A stretch of DNA of 64,000 nt, from positions 307,501 to 371,500 of the forward strand of contig RPFO01000934.1 of the NCBI GenBank assembly GCA_009746045.1, written 5' to 3'. The stretch is from Mesostigma viride. Taxonomy: Eukaryota > Streptophyta > Mesostigmatophyceae > Mesostigmatales > Mesostigmataceae. Under the pieces are notes generated by a model, which saw only the letters and a program-made list of their open reading frames with translations, was not told the origin of the DNA and did not search any database. Position 1 is the first letter of the stretch. The number at the start of each line of letters is the position of its first letter. The position numbers and the translations under genes are program-made. Positions 31,848 to 43,700 of this stretch are shown piece by piece.

Positions 31848-33834
31848 TAATTAATTAATTAATTAATTAAACTCGTGCTCCCGTTGGGGAGTCACGGAGC
31901 ACCGAAGTGCTTTTAATCCCTGTGTGTGCACTACAGGAGAAAGGGCAGAGACCCCCAGTCTCCTTCATGCCAAAGGCATGCCACAGCTGCAATCAGGCGC
32001 GGCTAGCTAAAAGGACAGGCTAACGATCCGGCAAACTGTGGGTGCAATAAGACCCATGTGAGCATGTCATAGCAAGGAGCGTGGGCAAGTAATCTGAACA
32101 TAGCCAGGGCGTAGCATGGCTGTACTAGAACTAGGCTAAGGCTATGGCTGGTTGTGTACCGTGCGTTGGCGGCACGTGACTAGGTTTGTTGGCACAGCTA
32201 GGCAAACATTCTAGGCATGGCTGCCTTAGCGACAGTGACTCCAATGGTTACAAGCTAGGGCTATTGCTATTCTAGCCCGCTGGGGGCGTCCACATCTTGT
32301 GGTTGATCATCAGGTCCCCGCCCCTCCAGTACACCTTGGGCTTCTGGGGGTCCTGCTTATGGCGGAGGTATTCCGGCCACAGGTCGCGTCGCTGCTGTTG
32401 CTGAGCGGGGGTTAGGTCGTCATCCAGCGTCCAGGTGAGGTCGTGCAACCGCTTGCGACGAGAGAGGAACCGCTGCTTATCCTCAGGGGAGATGAAGGTG
32501 AGCAGGACTGGTGGGGTGGCCGCCTTGTCCCGTGAGTGGGGAAGGCGGTGGCACCCACGCAGTTCTACCTCACCTACCAGGCCCATGAGGGTAAGAAGCT
32601 GTTTCTTGATCTCGTCAGCAAGGGAGGTTGACGTCTCACCTGGCTTCTGGGGGAAGCGACGTAGCACCACTCGGCACTCGCGGCGAGCGCGATCGGTGAC
32701 CTCCCGTTGCTGGGCCTGGCGGTGGTCCTCCAGCTCCTGGAGCTTCGTGGCGATGGCGTCGGTGGTGGAGGCGGTCGCTGTCCGCAGCAGGTCCGCGTAG
32801 GAGAGCGGGAGGTCACCAGCATCCTGCCGGGGTGGCTGGGAGGCAATGGTGGCCGTCTGCTCCGCTAGCTTTGGGACCTGTGTGGCCAGGGCCTCGGTGT
32901 GGGCGGTGATGGCCTCAAGCTTCTTCATGAGCACGCCGCACTTGCCTTCCACCTGGTTAAGGCGAGAGACAAGTGCAGCATGCGTTTCCGAAGCCTGCGC
33001 CGCGGTGTGTAGCGCCGTGAACTGTGGTTGTAGCTTGTGGACGACCTTGGTTTCCACGTTGGAGACCCGGGCCTCGACCGTGTTGAGCGTGGTGTTCAGC
33101 GAGGTCATCTTCTCGGCCAGCGGCCAGGTCACGTGCTCCTCCAGCACTGCGCGGATGTCATCCTTGCAGAGGGAGGAAGCCGATGGGGCTGCCGGCTGTG
33201 CGGGGGCTGGGGCGTTGAGTGCGTTCCAAAGTTCTCTGTGGATGGCGCCGAAGCTGCGCTGGTAGTAGCTGGTCAAGATAGACTCGCGTTGGCGGGATTC
33301 GGCACAGGTGTAGAGCCAGGACGTGTCGCGGTAGTCGATAGCCGCCCTCCCTCTCCAGGGCACAAAGAGCTTCCGCTCCTGTGTGAGGAACTGGAGAACT
33401 TCGACGACTTCCTGCGGCGACAGCTGCTGCCACTCGAGGAGGGAGAACATTCCGTCGCCGGGCAAGAATTTGCTCCATTTGTGGCGATCGTGGCATGGTT
33501 TCTTGGGCTCAGGCGAGGCGCTTGGCGAGGGTTTGGCGGGTAAGCCTGGCGGCTGAACAATGGCGAGGGCGAGAGGGTTGGGCTGGGCGCTGGGAAGCTG
33601 TGCCAGCTCCTTTTCCAGCCCTCGTTTTGCTTTGGTAGTCGTCATAGCTGGTCACGTGCGTAACTTTGTCTATACTGCGTGGCAGCCGTAACCGTTTATA
33701 CTGGCAAGTGCGTCTTAGAAAGGCGCATCGAATGCAAGTGGTCTGACCGAATTTGGGGCTCAGACGCAAAAGATCTGAACTCCGCCGTCAGCCATACCGC
33801 CGTCAGCCATTTTCGCGTCTAGACTGCATGGGTC
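31848..33834 (-). mobile_element. Element E: full-length ORF1-only retroelement with 10-bp target duplication
   Basis: The sequence ggcctggaat occurs at 31838-31847 and 33835-33844 and flanks 1,987 bp. On the minus strand the element has a 5' UTR starting gacccatgcagtctagacgc with ATGGCTGACGGC twice. An intact ORF1 (33645-32272) follows, then a 3' UTR of about 350 bp ending in ctcccCAACgggag, acgagt and a TTAA-rich tail. The last 25 bp before the tail match the 3' ends of LINEs N, F and G. There is no reverse transcriptase, so it must rely on one supplied in trans. Confidence 0.9.
32272..33645 (-). CDS. Element E ORF1 protein, L1-ORF1p-like (457 aa, intact)
   Basis: ATG at 33645 (MTTTKAKRG), stop at 32272. 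Order: a Pro-rich N-terminus (residues 15-50), then a conserved helical region with FSLLEW and VVEVLQFL. Next is a coiled-coil-like stretch at about 150-270 (LNTTLNTVEARVSNVETKV, HAALVSRLNQVEGKCG). Then comes an RRM-like region at about 325-400 (RRECRVVLRRFPQKPGE, GCHRLPHSRDKAATPPVLL), and a basic C-terminal domain (FLSRRKRLHDLTWTLDDDL, QQRRDLWPEYL). This is the architecture of the trimeric nucleic-acid chaperone ORF1p of L1-type LINEs, which coats element RNA. It is the only intact member here; A, B and C carry broken relatives. Function is inferred from architecture. Confidence 0.85.
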   Translation of the reverse strand: MTTTKAKRGLEKELAQLPSAQPNPLALAIVQPPGLPAKPSPSASPEPKKPCHDRHKWSKFLPGDGMFSLLEWQQLSPQEVVEVLQFLTQERKLFVPWRGRAAIDYRDTSWLYTCAESRQRESILTSYYQRSFGAIHRELWNALNAPAPAQPAAPSASSLCKDDIRAVLEEHVTWPLAEKMTSLNTTLNTVEARVSNVETKVVHKLQPQFTALHTAAQASETHAALVSRLNQVEGKCGVLMKKLEAITAHTEALATQVPKLAEQTATIASQPPRQDAGDLPLSYADLLRTATASTTDAIATKLQELEDHRQAQQREVTDRARRECRVVLRRFPQKPGETSTSLADEIKKQLLTLMGLVGEVELRGCHRLPHSRDKAATPPVLLTFISPEDKQRFLSRRKRLHDLTWTLDDDLTPAQQQQRRDLWPEYLRHKQDPQKPKVYWRGGDLMINHKMWTPPAG

Positions 33835-33844
33835 GGCCTGGAAT

Positions 33845-34776
33845 AAAGGTCTTTATGTTCGCCACCCACCGTTACAGGCCACGGTAATGGTTGTTGGGTG
33901 GGGGGCTCTACGTTTTGAGTAAAATGGTGTGATTTCCGGCGCTGGGCCCACTGACGATTCCCCTCTACCCCTGGGTGCGGCAAGCGGCTTCCTGACACTG
34001 GGGAAGCTGCGATTTTAGTCGGACAACGTCAGGGAAGGAGCCATACAGGCCAGGGCCAGCGGCTACGGGTGAAAGAATCACAGGTGGAGGCGAATCTGCC
34101 TTAAACGTGGAGATGGCTAGCGCGGGGTGCCAGGGTAGCCCATAACTACCAGGAGCCTGACAGCGGACCCGATCTTTCGGCCTGTGGCCAGACGGGAGTT
34201 TCGGGGAGGATGAGGGGCTGGAGCGAATCTTGGTGGGAGGAGCGCGCTCTTCATCATTGCCCAGTTTTTCAGCAAAGAATGTTCGCCTGGCGGGGCTGAA
34301 ATTCTTGCTGTTTTATCGCCTTGTTTTTATCCTGTATGATGCATTATAGGAAAAGCGATAAAGAGTTCGGTTCAGCCAGGGGGGCATATCTATGCCATAA
34401 AAAATTTCCTACAACAACACAAGCCCTGGTCAGGGCCTTGGCTAAGCAGTTTCCAAGCCAAGGCCTTGGTAGGGTAGAGGGCCTATCGCCACAATGGTTT
34501 CAATGCCGGGAAATCCCAGCCTCGGGGGTGGGGCTGGTGATGGGTCCTGGGCTTGTGAGAGACGGTCCGGGGGCGCAAGGCCTAATGAGCAGCCGCTGGA
34601 AACCGCCCCCCTAACGGGGGGAACGACATGGGTGCCGCCCTGCGTCCGCCGGGAAACCGTAGCGGCCACACGGGGGCGGCAGTACAGCCGTGGCAGCGTG
34701 CAGGAGGGGGGCCATGGGCGGAAAGAAAATCGGCACCAAGGTTGGCGACAGCCTTGGTGGCCAGGAAGGAGGTGTG
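33845..34776. other. Unassigned stretch between element E and segment Y
   Basis: No recognised exon or element. A short inverted repeat (gccttggct ... agccaaggc) lies at about 34434-34464. This stretch, together with E, is missing from the second copy of the duplication at 34967-35526. Confidence 0.4.
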
Positions 34777-34969
34777 GGGGCAACACCTTGTGTTCGAGTA
34801 TGCTGGGCCCCCAGCATGGTGCTACAATAACCAACTTGATAATGATGTGCACTGAGTTTGAAGGTGTGGTATAGGCTGTCCGTATAAAGCCTAGCACACA
34901 AAAAAATGTAAAATAAATGTTTCTCTTGGTGGGAAGGAACTCCAATGGACCAAAAACAAGAAATGTATT
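34777..34969. repeat. Segment Y, copy 1 (193 bp)
   Basis: Identical to 35334-35526. It ends caagaaatgtatt and is followed directly by segment X copy 2. Confidence 0.9.
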
Positions 34970-35526
34970 TGCTGAGCTTCGCTCATTTTATATATGACGC
35001 GTGGACGGGCTCAAAGGGGACCGACCTGCCGTAGGTAGCGTAAGACTAGCGCTTGTCACGAGGGTACTGCACCGGCCGGCCCTTTTTGTGCCTAGGCTGA
35101 GTGTGGTTCCGGAGTGCAGGCCTAGGTAGCTTCTAACGTACGTCACTAGACCTTGTTACCTGCGCCAGCCGCCAGGCGTGGCGCAACTGTGATTGGCAGT
35201 CAGTACACCTTGTACCTGCGCCAGCCGGCAGGCCTGCGTGGCGCAATGTGAATGATAGTCAGTACTTAGAGTGGTGTAGGGGACGTAGGGAGGCCTCTTT
35301 TCAGCTCCCACCCACCCACCCACGCTGCTAAGAGGGGCAACACCTTGTGTTCGAGTATGCTGGGCCCCCAGCATGGTGCTACAATAACCAACTTGATAAT
35401 GATGTGCACTGAGTTTGAAGGTGTGGTATAGGCTGTCCGTATAAAGCCTAGCACACAAAAAAATGTAAAATAAATGTTTCTCTTGGTGGGAAGGAACTCC
35501 AATGGACCAAAAACAAGAAATGTATT
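34967..35526. repeat. Second, internally deleted copy of the X...Y duplication
   Basis: X copy 2 (34967-35306), then 27 bp of cccaccca-type sequence, then Y copy 2 (35334-35526). Relative to the first copy (31399-34969) about 3.04 kb including element E is missing. The outer borders of both copies coincide with (ATTC)n arrays. Confidence 0.8.
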
Positions 35527-36476
35527 CATTCATTCATTCATTCATTCATTCATTCATTCATTCATTCATTCATTCATTCATTCATTCATTCATTCATTCA
35601 TTCATTCATTCATTCATTCATTCATTCATTCATTCATTCATTCATTCATTCATTCATTCATTCATTCATTCATTCATTCATTCATTCATTCATTCATTCA
35701 TTCATTCATTCATTCATTCATTCATTCATTCATTCATTCATTCATTCATTCATTCATTCATGCATTCATTCATTCATGCATTCATTCATTCATGCATTCA
35801 TTCATTCATTCATTCATTCATTCATTCATTCATTCATTCATTCATTCATTCATTCATTCATTCATTCATTCATTCATTCATTCATTCATTCATTCATTCA
35901 TTCATTCATTCATTCATTCATTCATTCATTCATTCATTCATTCATTCATTCATTCATTCATTCATTCATTCATTCATTCATTCATTCATTCATTCATTCA
36001 TTCATTCATTCATTCATTCATTCATTCATTCATTCATTCATTCATTCATTCATGCATTCATTCATTCATTCATTCATTCATTCATTCATTCATTCATTCA
36101 TTCATTCATTCATTCATTCATTCATTCATTCATTCATTCATTCATTCATTCATTCATTCATTCATTCATTCATTCATTCATTCATTCATTCATTCATTCA
36201 TTCATTCATTCATTCATTCATTCATTCATTCATTCATTCATTCATTCATTCATTCATTCATTCATTCATTCATTCATTCATTCATTCATTCATTCATTCA
36301 TTCATTCATTCATTCATTCATTCATTCATTCATTCATTCATTCATTCATTCATTCATTCATTCATTCATTCATTCATTCATTCATTCATTCATTCATTCA
36401 TTCATTCATTCATTCATTCATTCATTCATTCATTCATTCATTCATTCATTCATTCATTCGTTCGTTCATTCATTCA
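35524..36476. repeat. 950-bp (ATTC)n array
   Basis: About 238 units with rare GCATTC and GTTC variants at about 35761, 35776, 35792, 36053 and 36459. It follows segment Y copy 2. Its long open frames are compositional and not genes. Confidence 0.95.
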
Positions 36477-36662
36477 ACCCCTTTACACACGAGAAGGAGG
36501 GGGGGCGCCCTAGCTTCTCTCGCTGCCTCCATCAAGCGGACAGGCCACAGAGGGCTCTCTCTGCGTCATGGTGCAGGCCTAACTGTGGGTGCAATAAAGC
36601 TTTAATTGACATAGCAAAAGCATTGCGGATCGATGCAGTAAGGCTGCCACATGGCCGGATGG

Positions 36663-37094
36663 CTTAGACAGTGGCCTTGTACATGCCCGCCTACTACAGG
36701 CACTATACCAGCTGAGGCCTAGCATTTTTTGTCATGTACATGTGTGCCTATGATGAGCCACCCTCCAGATGATTAATTAATTAATTAATAGACACCCCCC
36801 TCCAGATGATGCCTAGCTTTATTTTACTATGCAGTGCCCATGCAGGGAGTCACTCTCTGTTGAGAAGCCATGCCCTAGCTCTTGTATAGCCATGATGATC
36901 TTCCCCCATGCACATGACATGCTCCCCCTTAGCTGGGCATAGCGTGATAGATCATGAGGGTGCAGGTGCCCTTGTGCACCTAGAGCAAGGGTAGCTTACA
37001 TTCCCACCCTTGCATGAAGTAGCCCAGAATGCCATATGCCCCTTCTCAGGGATATGTGCTACAGATACTCCCAACGGAGTTATGTTCCTAATTA
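36663..37094 (+). mobile_element. Element D: 5'-truncated 3' UTR copy of the A/B/C family
   Basis: The sequence atggccggatgg occurs at 36651-36662 and 37095-37106. The body matches the 3' UTRs of elements B and C (gcctactacaggcactatac, gccctagctcttgtatagcc, cccacccttgca) and ends with ctcccaacggagttatgttcc-type sequence (hairpin at 37069-37082) plus a short TAAT tail. It contains no ORF1. A 24-bp micro-insertion sits inside it. Confidence 0.9.
36774..36797 (-). mobile_element. 24-bp micro-insertion (SINE tail only) in element D
   Basis: The sequence ccctccagatgat occurs at 36761-36773 and 36798-36810, exactly flanking 24 bp. On the minus strand the insert is gggtgtctat plus TTAA repeats, the last bases and tail of the S-type SINE terminus. 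Confidence 0.75.
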
Positions 37095-37106
37095 ATGGCC
37101 GGATGG

Positions 37107-37761
37107 TCCAGAGCCCACGGATAGGCTTGCGTGTGCTTTTTAGAGGTGCTGGTTTGGGAGAATATAAGGGCGCCTCTCCAACAGCCTGAGGATATACTAC
37201 AAATAATAGTAGGAAAAGGAAAATAGGTTTGAAGGAAACTCCACATCAAAAGGAAAATGGGTTTACAAGTGATATGTGCACCGGTCGTCTCTTTGATAGA
37301 TAACAAGCTGGATAGCAAGGCTTGCAATTTTTACATTCGGTCATTTATCAGCAATTTAAGAACCTCTGACAAGTGATGAGTTGCCAGATTTCTGAACCTT
37401 GATCCCTGTCTCATGAGAGCGTAATTCTGCTCCCGCTCAATCCAAAAGGCTTCCCCCGATACACCGATTATAAATTACACTCACTGCCCAGGCACTGCCA
37501 AGTGCATACTGAACTCTGGGGAGGGTGGCTGTTCGTCCAGCAGTACCTTCATAGGATGTGCTATTGACCTCGAGCTTCCGTAATTGCAAATGGATGCAGC
37601 CCTAAGCTATATTTTTCTCAACAAAGCACGGGCAAACACCAAAGACGCTACCTAAACATTTAAACCATTTGCAAGTGAAATGCAAATGGAAATGTGACCT
37701 AAGCTACCCCGGTCTATGCACAGATATTGAGAGGTCGAAACGATGCGACAAAAATAAATGC
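37107..37761. other. Intergenic stretch downstream of the HIR gene
   Basis: No exon or element recognised. It holds the 3' UTR of the HIR gene on the minus strand. Confidence 0.4.
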
Positions 37762-40700
37762 TTATAGCCTAACCATGGGTTCATGGCTCAGCCCTTGGCC
37801 GCCAGCCAACGATTGGGCGAGGCCATGCTCCGCTCCCTGCAGAAAGCCATTGCGAATCTGCGACGCAACACTGGCGACGGCACCCGGCTCATGGGGAATG
37901 AAGATGGTGGTGGCTTTCGATGACCTGCCGACCTCTTGCAGCGTGTCGAAGTACCTGCCCAGGCAAGGAAGGATGGCAAGAGATGACGCAATGAGGCATT
38001 GTAGGTGATGGTGGAAGCAATGTTATCAACAGCAGCAGACATGTGGCAGGCTATTTCAGTACATTCCAACATACAAAACAGCTCCGCCTGTGACGAAATT
38101 GAATAAAACAATCCCATGTCATGCAACCGCATCCATGCCTTTCAGCATGGACCCTCAGCATTGCCACTTTCAATGCCACTGCAATTCTCCACTCCCCCCC
38201 ACCCCCCACACACACAGCCTAAAACGCTGCCCCGGCCCCCGGCCCCTGCCACCGCCTGCAGCACTACGTATGCCAGAGGAAACTTGCGGCTACTGCCACC
38301 GCCTGCAGCACTGCGTATGCCAGAGGAAACTTGCGGCTACTGCCACCGCCTGCAGCACTGCATATGCCAGAGGAAACTTGCGGCTACTGCCACCGCCTGC
38401 AGCGCTGCGTATGCCAGAGGAAACTTGCGGCTACCCTTGCCAACTTTTCCTGCCCGATTCGCCCTCCTCTTCATCTTTCCCATGTGCAAATACTGGGTGC
38501 TGCCAGCGTAATCACAACAGGATACCTGTGTTGCTCTTTTTATGCATGTGTTATAATCACCACGTCTACTAGCATTACTTACAGCGTTATCATCATCATC
38601 AATAAGCAGTGTTGACATTTACTCTGCTACTTACTGCGTCAGCATGAACCATTACAGGAACAACCCATGCTACTCTGTTACTTACTGCATTAGCATCAAA
38701 CAATTATCATTATCAGCAGCAGCATCACTGATCTGTTACTTACTGCGTCATCATCATCAGGTTCATGACATCCATCGGCGTGGTGCCCTGTTGGCATGTG
38801 ATACATCCCCATTCGTCCAGAGGTTAGGTGGCAGCAACACACAGCAAGCAAAACCACAAGACCCACAAGGGACATGTTATGTGGTTAGATCAGGTGGGCT
38901 ACAGGCGCTCAGTCCAGGTGCCGTGTGTTCATATGGTTAAGGTGCTGTTTAGCTTCGTTCGGGTTCATTTGCCAGGTGCGTTGTTTACCGTGCAGACCAG
39001 AGCTGACGTGGGCAGACGGTGTGAGGACGAGCCAGGCATCATCTACAGGCATAAAACATCCACTCTCTTGCAAGTGCAAGTTCCGCAAATGCAGGTGCAA
39101 ATGCAACTGCAAAGCAAGGGCCAGAGCGACTACACGTGCACATGCAGGTTGCTTGCTTGATTGCTTTGATTGAAGGATGGCTGGCAGTTAAGAAGGGCAA
39201 CGCGCTTTCCCACATTGCGTATGGACACCTGAAAAGTCTCTGTAGCAACCCATGAGAGGTAGGTGGCTGACTACTCCATTCCTGCCTCCTCCATTCTTTT
39301 CCATGCTGCGGTCAACCTCATTTCCCTGTCCCAAGCAAGTGGCCGAGGTCATGTTGTGGTGCATTACATGCTGCCGTTCTCTTGCTGGAACGCTGGACTG
39401 AAAAAAAGAGACGATGCCTCCTAAGATCCACCTGTGGAGTTCAGCATGGAGTACAATAGGGCTGCCTCGTGTTCCAATCAGAATTAGTGACCGGCTTCTG
39501 CATAATTCTCTGCTGCCGTGCTGAGAACCGCCTCTAGCCATAAACCATGCAATTTCAAAGTGACAGCATGCTACCACTATGCCAACGCAATCCGCAGCCG
39601 GATGAGTCGGATCCAAGTTGCAAGCCCTCCAAGTTGACAGAGGGGCCCTTGGCACACGAGCAGGTGATGCAGCTGCTGGCGGTATACCCCTTCAATTGCC
39701 GTTGAACATTCTAAGACTGGCCGGTGGCTACCCACGTCAGCCGATGCATCCGCAGTGACGAATTAGCCAAGTGACACTAGTTTAAGGGGACAGGACATAC
39801 ATTAAGTGCAGTCTAAGAGCACTTTTCTGGAAAGCATACCCATGCATGTGCTAAAAATCAAATGATGATTGGGGACAGGACATACCTTAAGTGCAGTCTA
39901 AGAGCACTTTTCTGGAAACCATACCTATGCATGTGCTAAAAATCCAATGATCATTGGGGACCATAAATATTACTTTTTAAAAATTTTCCAGCCACTTTGG
40001 TAAACCCCCAGCAGGTGCCCCTTACGTGCTAAAAACAGAAACAGACGCTATTTTTGGCCTATTTTCCCTAGGAAAATGGGCAAACACATTGGGACGAAAT
40101 AACATATTCCCATTTAGTTCCCCCACTTTTGAGAAAGTCTGCCTAATTTTGAGCACAGAATAATCATGTTTAGACACATTGATGGATTCTCCCGCAAAAA
40201 GGGTACATTTTTCCACACAAAATAAAAAAAAATTATAAACACATGGAATAATGTCATATCACATATTTTCCAATATTACAGGTGGGGAGACATGCAGCCC
40301 CAAAATTTCAGGTCATTATGACAAGTGCAGCCCTACTTGTTGGATATTCCTAGGTTGCCACCTGTGACGAAGCTAAGGGAGGTTTTAGCTAGTATTTAAG
40401 TGCGCTAACACCCCTTTATCCATCCAAGCCATGTGAAAACTGGCCAAAACACATGCTACCATCCTCTGCTCGTATGGTACCTCCTATGCTCAAGGTTCGA
40501 CGCCATTCTGACAAAAACTGCCCAGGTTACAACCATTCCAAGATGGCCACCCAGGAAGACGCTACAAGGAGGCTGTGGTTACCATTTGGCCACATTAGCA
40601 TCTCCTTCTTCATCTAAGACCTCTCTGCAAACTGACCAAAGCGCATATTATTAACTCTTGCACGCTGACAACAACACATGCTCAATGTTGGGGGTCATTG

Positions 40701-43700
40701 TGACAAGAATCGCTCAGGTTGATGGGTTTCATACGTGACCACCTGACAAGGCGGTAAGGACCACTCAGTAAGCAGGTAAGCACAATGACACTTCATATGC
40801 CATCCAACATGCACCAAAACCATGATGAATATTTTTAGAAAGTACATATAGGTGGCAACGCACCTCATACGCCTTCACCACCCCTCGAGCATGGCCACCC
40901 TTGCATCTATGTGCAAGGCAATCACGATGGGAGCACCAGCATGCCTAACTAGCATTTTCTATGTTTCTCCCAGGCTAGAGTGTAAGGTTGATGCCAACCA
41001 AGCTAATCAACACTACAACACCTCCTAAACTGCCCTACCCAGCATGGGCAACAAAGCGGGACTATGGAGGACAGAACCAAGTAGGAGCATGGTATGCATA
41101 GCTTGCACGCAGTCGACCATGTCAACCATGGTTGGCTCAGCACATTGTAGTCTTGTCACATCATCATAACAAGGGAAAGCTCAAATAAACCAATAGTGGC
41201 CGCTTTCTACATGCAGTCACAGAAATGCAATATCTCCAAAATCTTCATCACTACAACACTTCCATCCCTGCAAGATAAAATGCAAAGAAACCATCGGCGG
41301 CCCTTCAGCGCATGAGCGCTGTGATGCCGCTGCGAAGAGAGGGTGCGTCACTCTCACACAACAAGAAGCCTCCATACGCACAACATCCTTGCCAGAACAC
41401 GTTTTATGAAATGCCTTAAACCTTCCCGAGAAGCGGGAATAGGCTCCGACTGAAGCGGCCCTGACCACGACATCAACGAAAACAATCTAAAGCTGCCAGG
41501 TACTCGACAACACAACGGCAAGCAACGGCAAGCTAGCTGGCGGAAACTGCCCAAAAAGAACGCAAAAAACTTCGAACGATGAGCTCATAGAAGAAAGCAC
41601 TGATAGCAGATAACATTCGCGACAAATCTGTACCTTGCCCTCGTAAATCCCTCGCCCAGGCGCGCAACAACAGCCGTTTCTCCATGGACAGGTCAGACAC
41701 GCAATGCGAAGGCCTGAACAATTACTTACCGATAATGGCCAAAAATTTGGCAAAAAGCACCCGTTCGGTTTAGATTTCGATGCTACTGATAGTAATGCCT
41801 GCTTCATGGTCAGAACAACCCCCAAAACCGCGATTTTACTGCCGCTATCATGAATTCTATTTCGTTCCGCGCGACCAAAAAATTCAGCTTACCCCCAATG
41901 CCGATGGAATAGAAAAACAACAGCGACATTGTAAACCAGCTAATTTCCGCAACAAACCAACATCATGATCTCATCATCTTTAACATTCAAGTAAATATTT
42001 TGCATTTCGCTTGCCCTATTGTGGTAGTTTTGCCTGAACAAAGTCGCCATGGCCACTTCCGCAAGAGTTGCGCGCACGGTGTACCCACTTTTCACGGTAC
42101 GAACGGGACCTCGGACGGTGCCGCGAATTATTCCGCGCCGAAAATTTTGCTCGTGTCCCGTTCCCTTAACTGCATCATAACTGCATCATAACTGCATCAT
42201 AACTGCATCGTAACTGCATCATAACTGCATCATAACTGCATCATAACTGCATCATAACTGCATCATAACTGCGTCATAACTGCATCATAACTGCATCATA
42301 ACTGCATCATAACTGCATCATAACTGCATCATAACTGCATCATAACTGCATCACAACTGCATCATAACTGCATCATAACTGCATCATAACTGCATCATAA
42401 CTGCATCATAACTGCATCATAACTGCATCATAACTGCATCATAACTGCATCATAACTGCATCATAACTGCATCATAACTGCATCATAACTGCATCATAAC
42501 TGCATCATAACTGCATCATAACTGCGTCGTAACTGCATCATAACTGCATCATAACTGCATCATAACTGCATCATAACTGCATCATAACTGCATCATAACT
42601 GCATCATAACTGCATCATAACTGCATAAGTGTATCCTAGCTTTAACACAACTACATAGAGTTGTTTCCGTAGTTCCGCCTGCGCTTACCGTGATCGCCTG
42701 CGAAAAGTTGGTCACACTCTCGCGGAGACCGTCCACGATGGCCTGGCGCTGGCGCGAGATACCCACACCCTGCAGGTGCTTGCTCTCGGCATCAGCCTCC
42801 GCCGCCTTGACAATGCGGATCTTGTCGGCTTCTGCCTTGTCCTGGGCGGCCACCCTGGGGGGGGGGGGGAGGATAGGGAGAGGGAAAATGAAGGGAAGGG
42901 GAAGGAGAAAGGAAGGGGAGGGAGGGAGGGAGGGAGGAGGGGGCAATGGAGAACAACTCCCGGGGGAAACAGCAACAAGGATAGCCAACAGGAGGAAGCA
43001 AAAACGGGAGTGAGCAAAAATAACACAAGGAGATGAATTGAAATCAGGTATAAATTACCTAAGTAATAAAAAATTTCATCTGCATGGGCTTGGTACACCA
43101 GAGACATGCAGCCATGGCAACGTTTACACCAATCTTGACATCTTCAGAGTGACTTGCTAGGCTGGCTACGACCCAGGAAGATAATGGGAGGGGTATGGGA
43201 GGGGTAAAACTGCTTGCCTTGCTTTGGCTAGGTCCCGTGATGACGTCACTGGATACATCCAAAGCAAGGCAAACTAGCTGTAGAGAGCCTAGCTGATATA
43301 TTAGAGCATGCGCAGGATCATGTCACAACAATCGAGCAACTGGTAGTGCAACCAACTTATAGGTAGTAGTATGATACCTGATACTAAATCGGGCAACTGG
43401 TAGTGCAACCAACTTATAGGTAGTAGTGTGGTACCTGATACTAAATCGGGCAACTGGTAGTGCAACCAACTTTTAGGTAGTAGTGTGGTCCCTGATACTA
43501 AATCGGGCAACTGGTAGTGCAACCAACTTATAGTGTAGTAGTGTGGTACCTGATACTAAATCGGGCAACTGGTAGTGCAACCAACTTTTAGGTAGTAGTG
43601 TGGTACCTGATACTAAATCGGGCAACTGGTAGTGCAACCAACTTTTAGGTAGTAGTGTGGTACCTGATACTAAATCGGGCAACTGGTAGTGCAACCAACT

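Noticed and set aside
31739-34776. Second X...Y copy as the simple empty site of element E
   Set aside because: The missing segment is much larger than E plus its target duplication and is replaced by 27 unrelated bases, so it is a deletion rather than the pre-insertion state.
34321-34874. Open frames between element E and segment Y
   Set aside because: No domain, no homologous copy and no splice context; coding potential not supported.
35474-36667. Long FIHS-repeat open frames
   Set aside because: Product of the (ATTC)n array, open in several frames.
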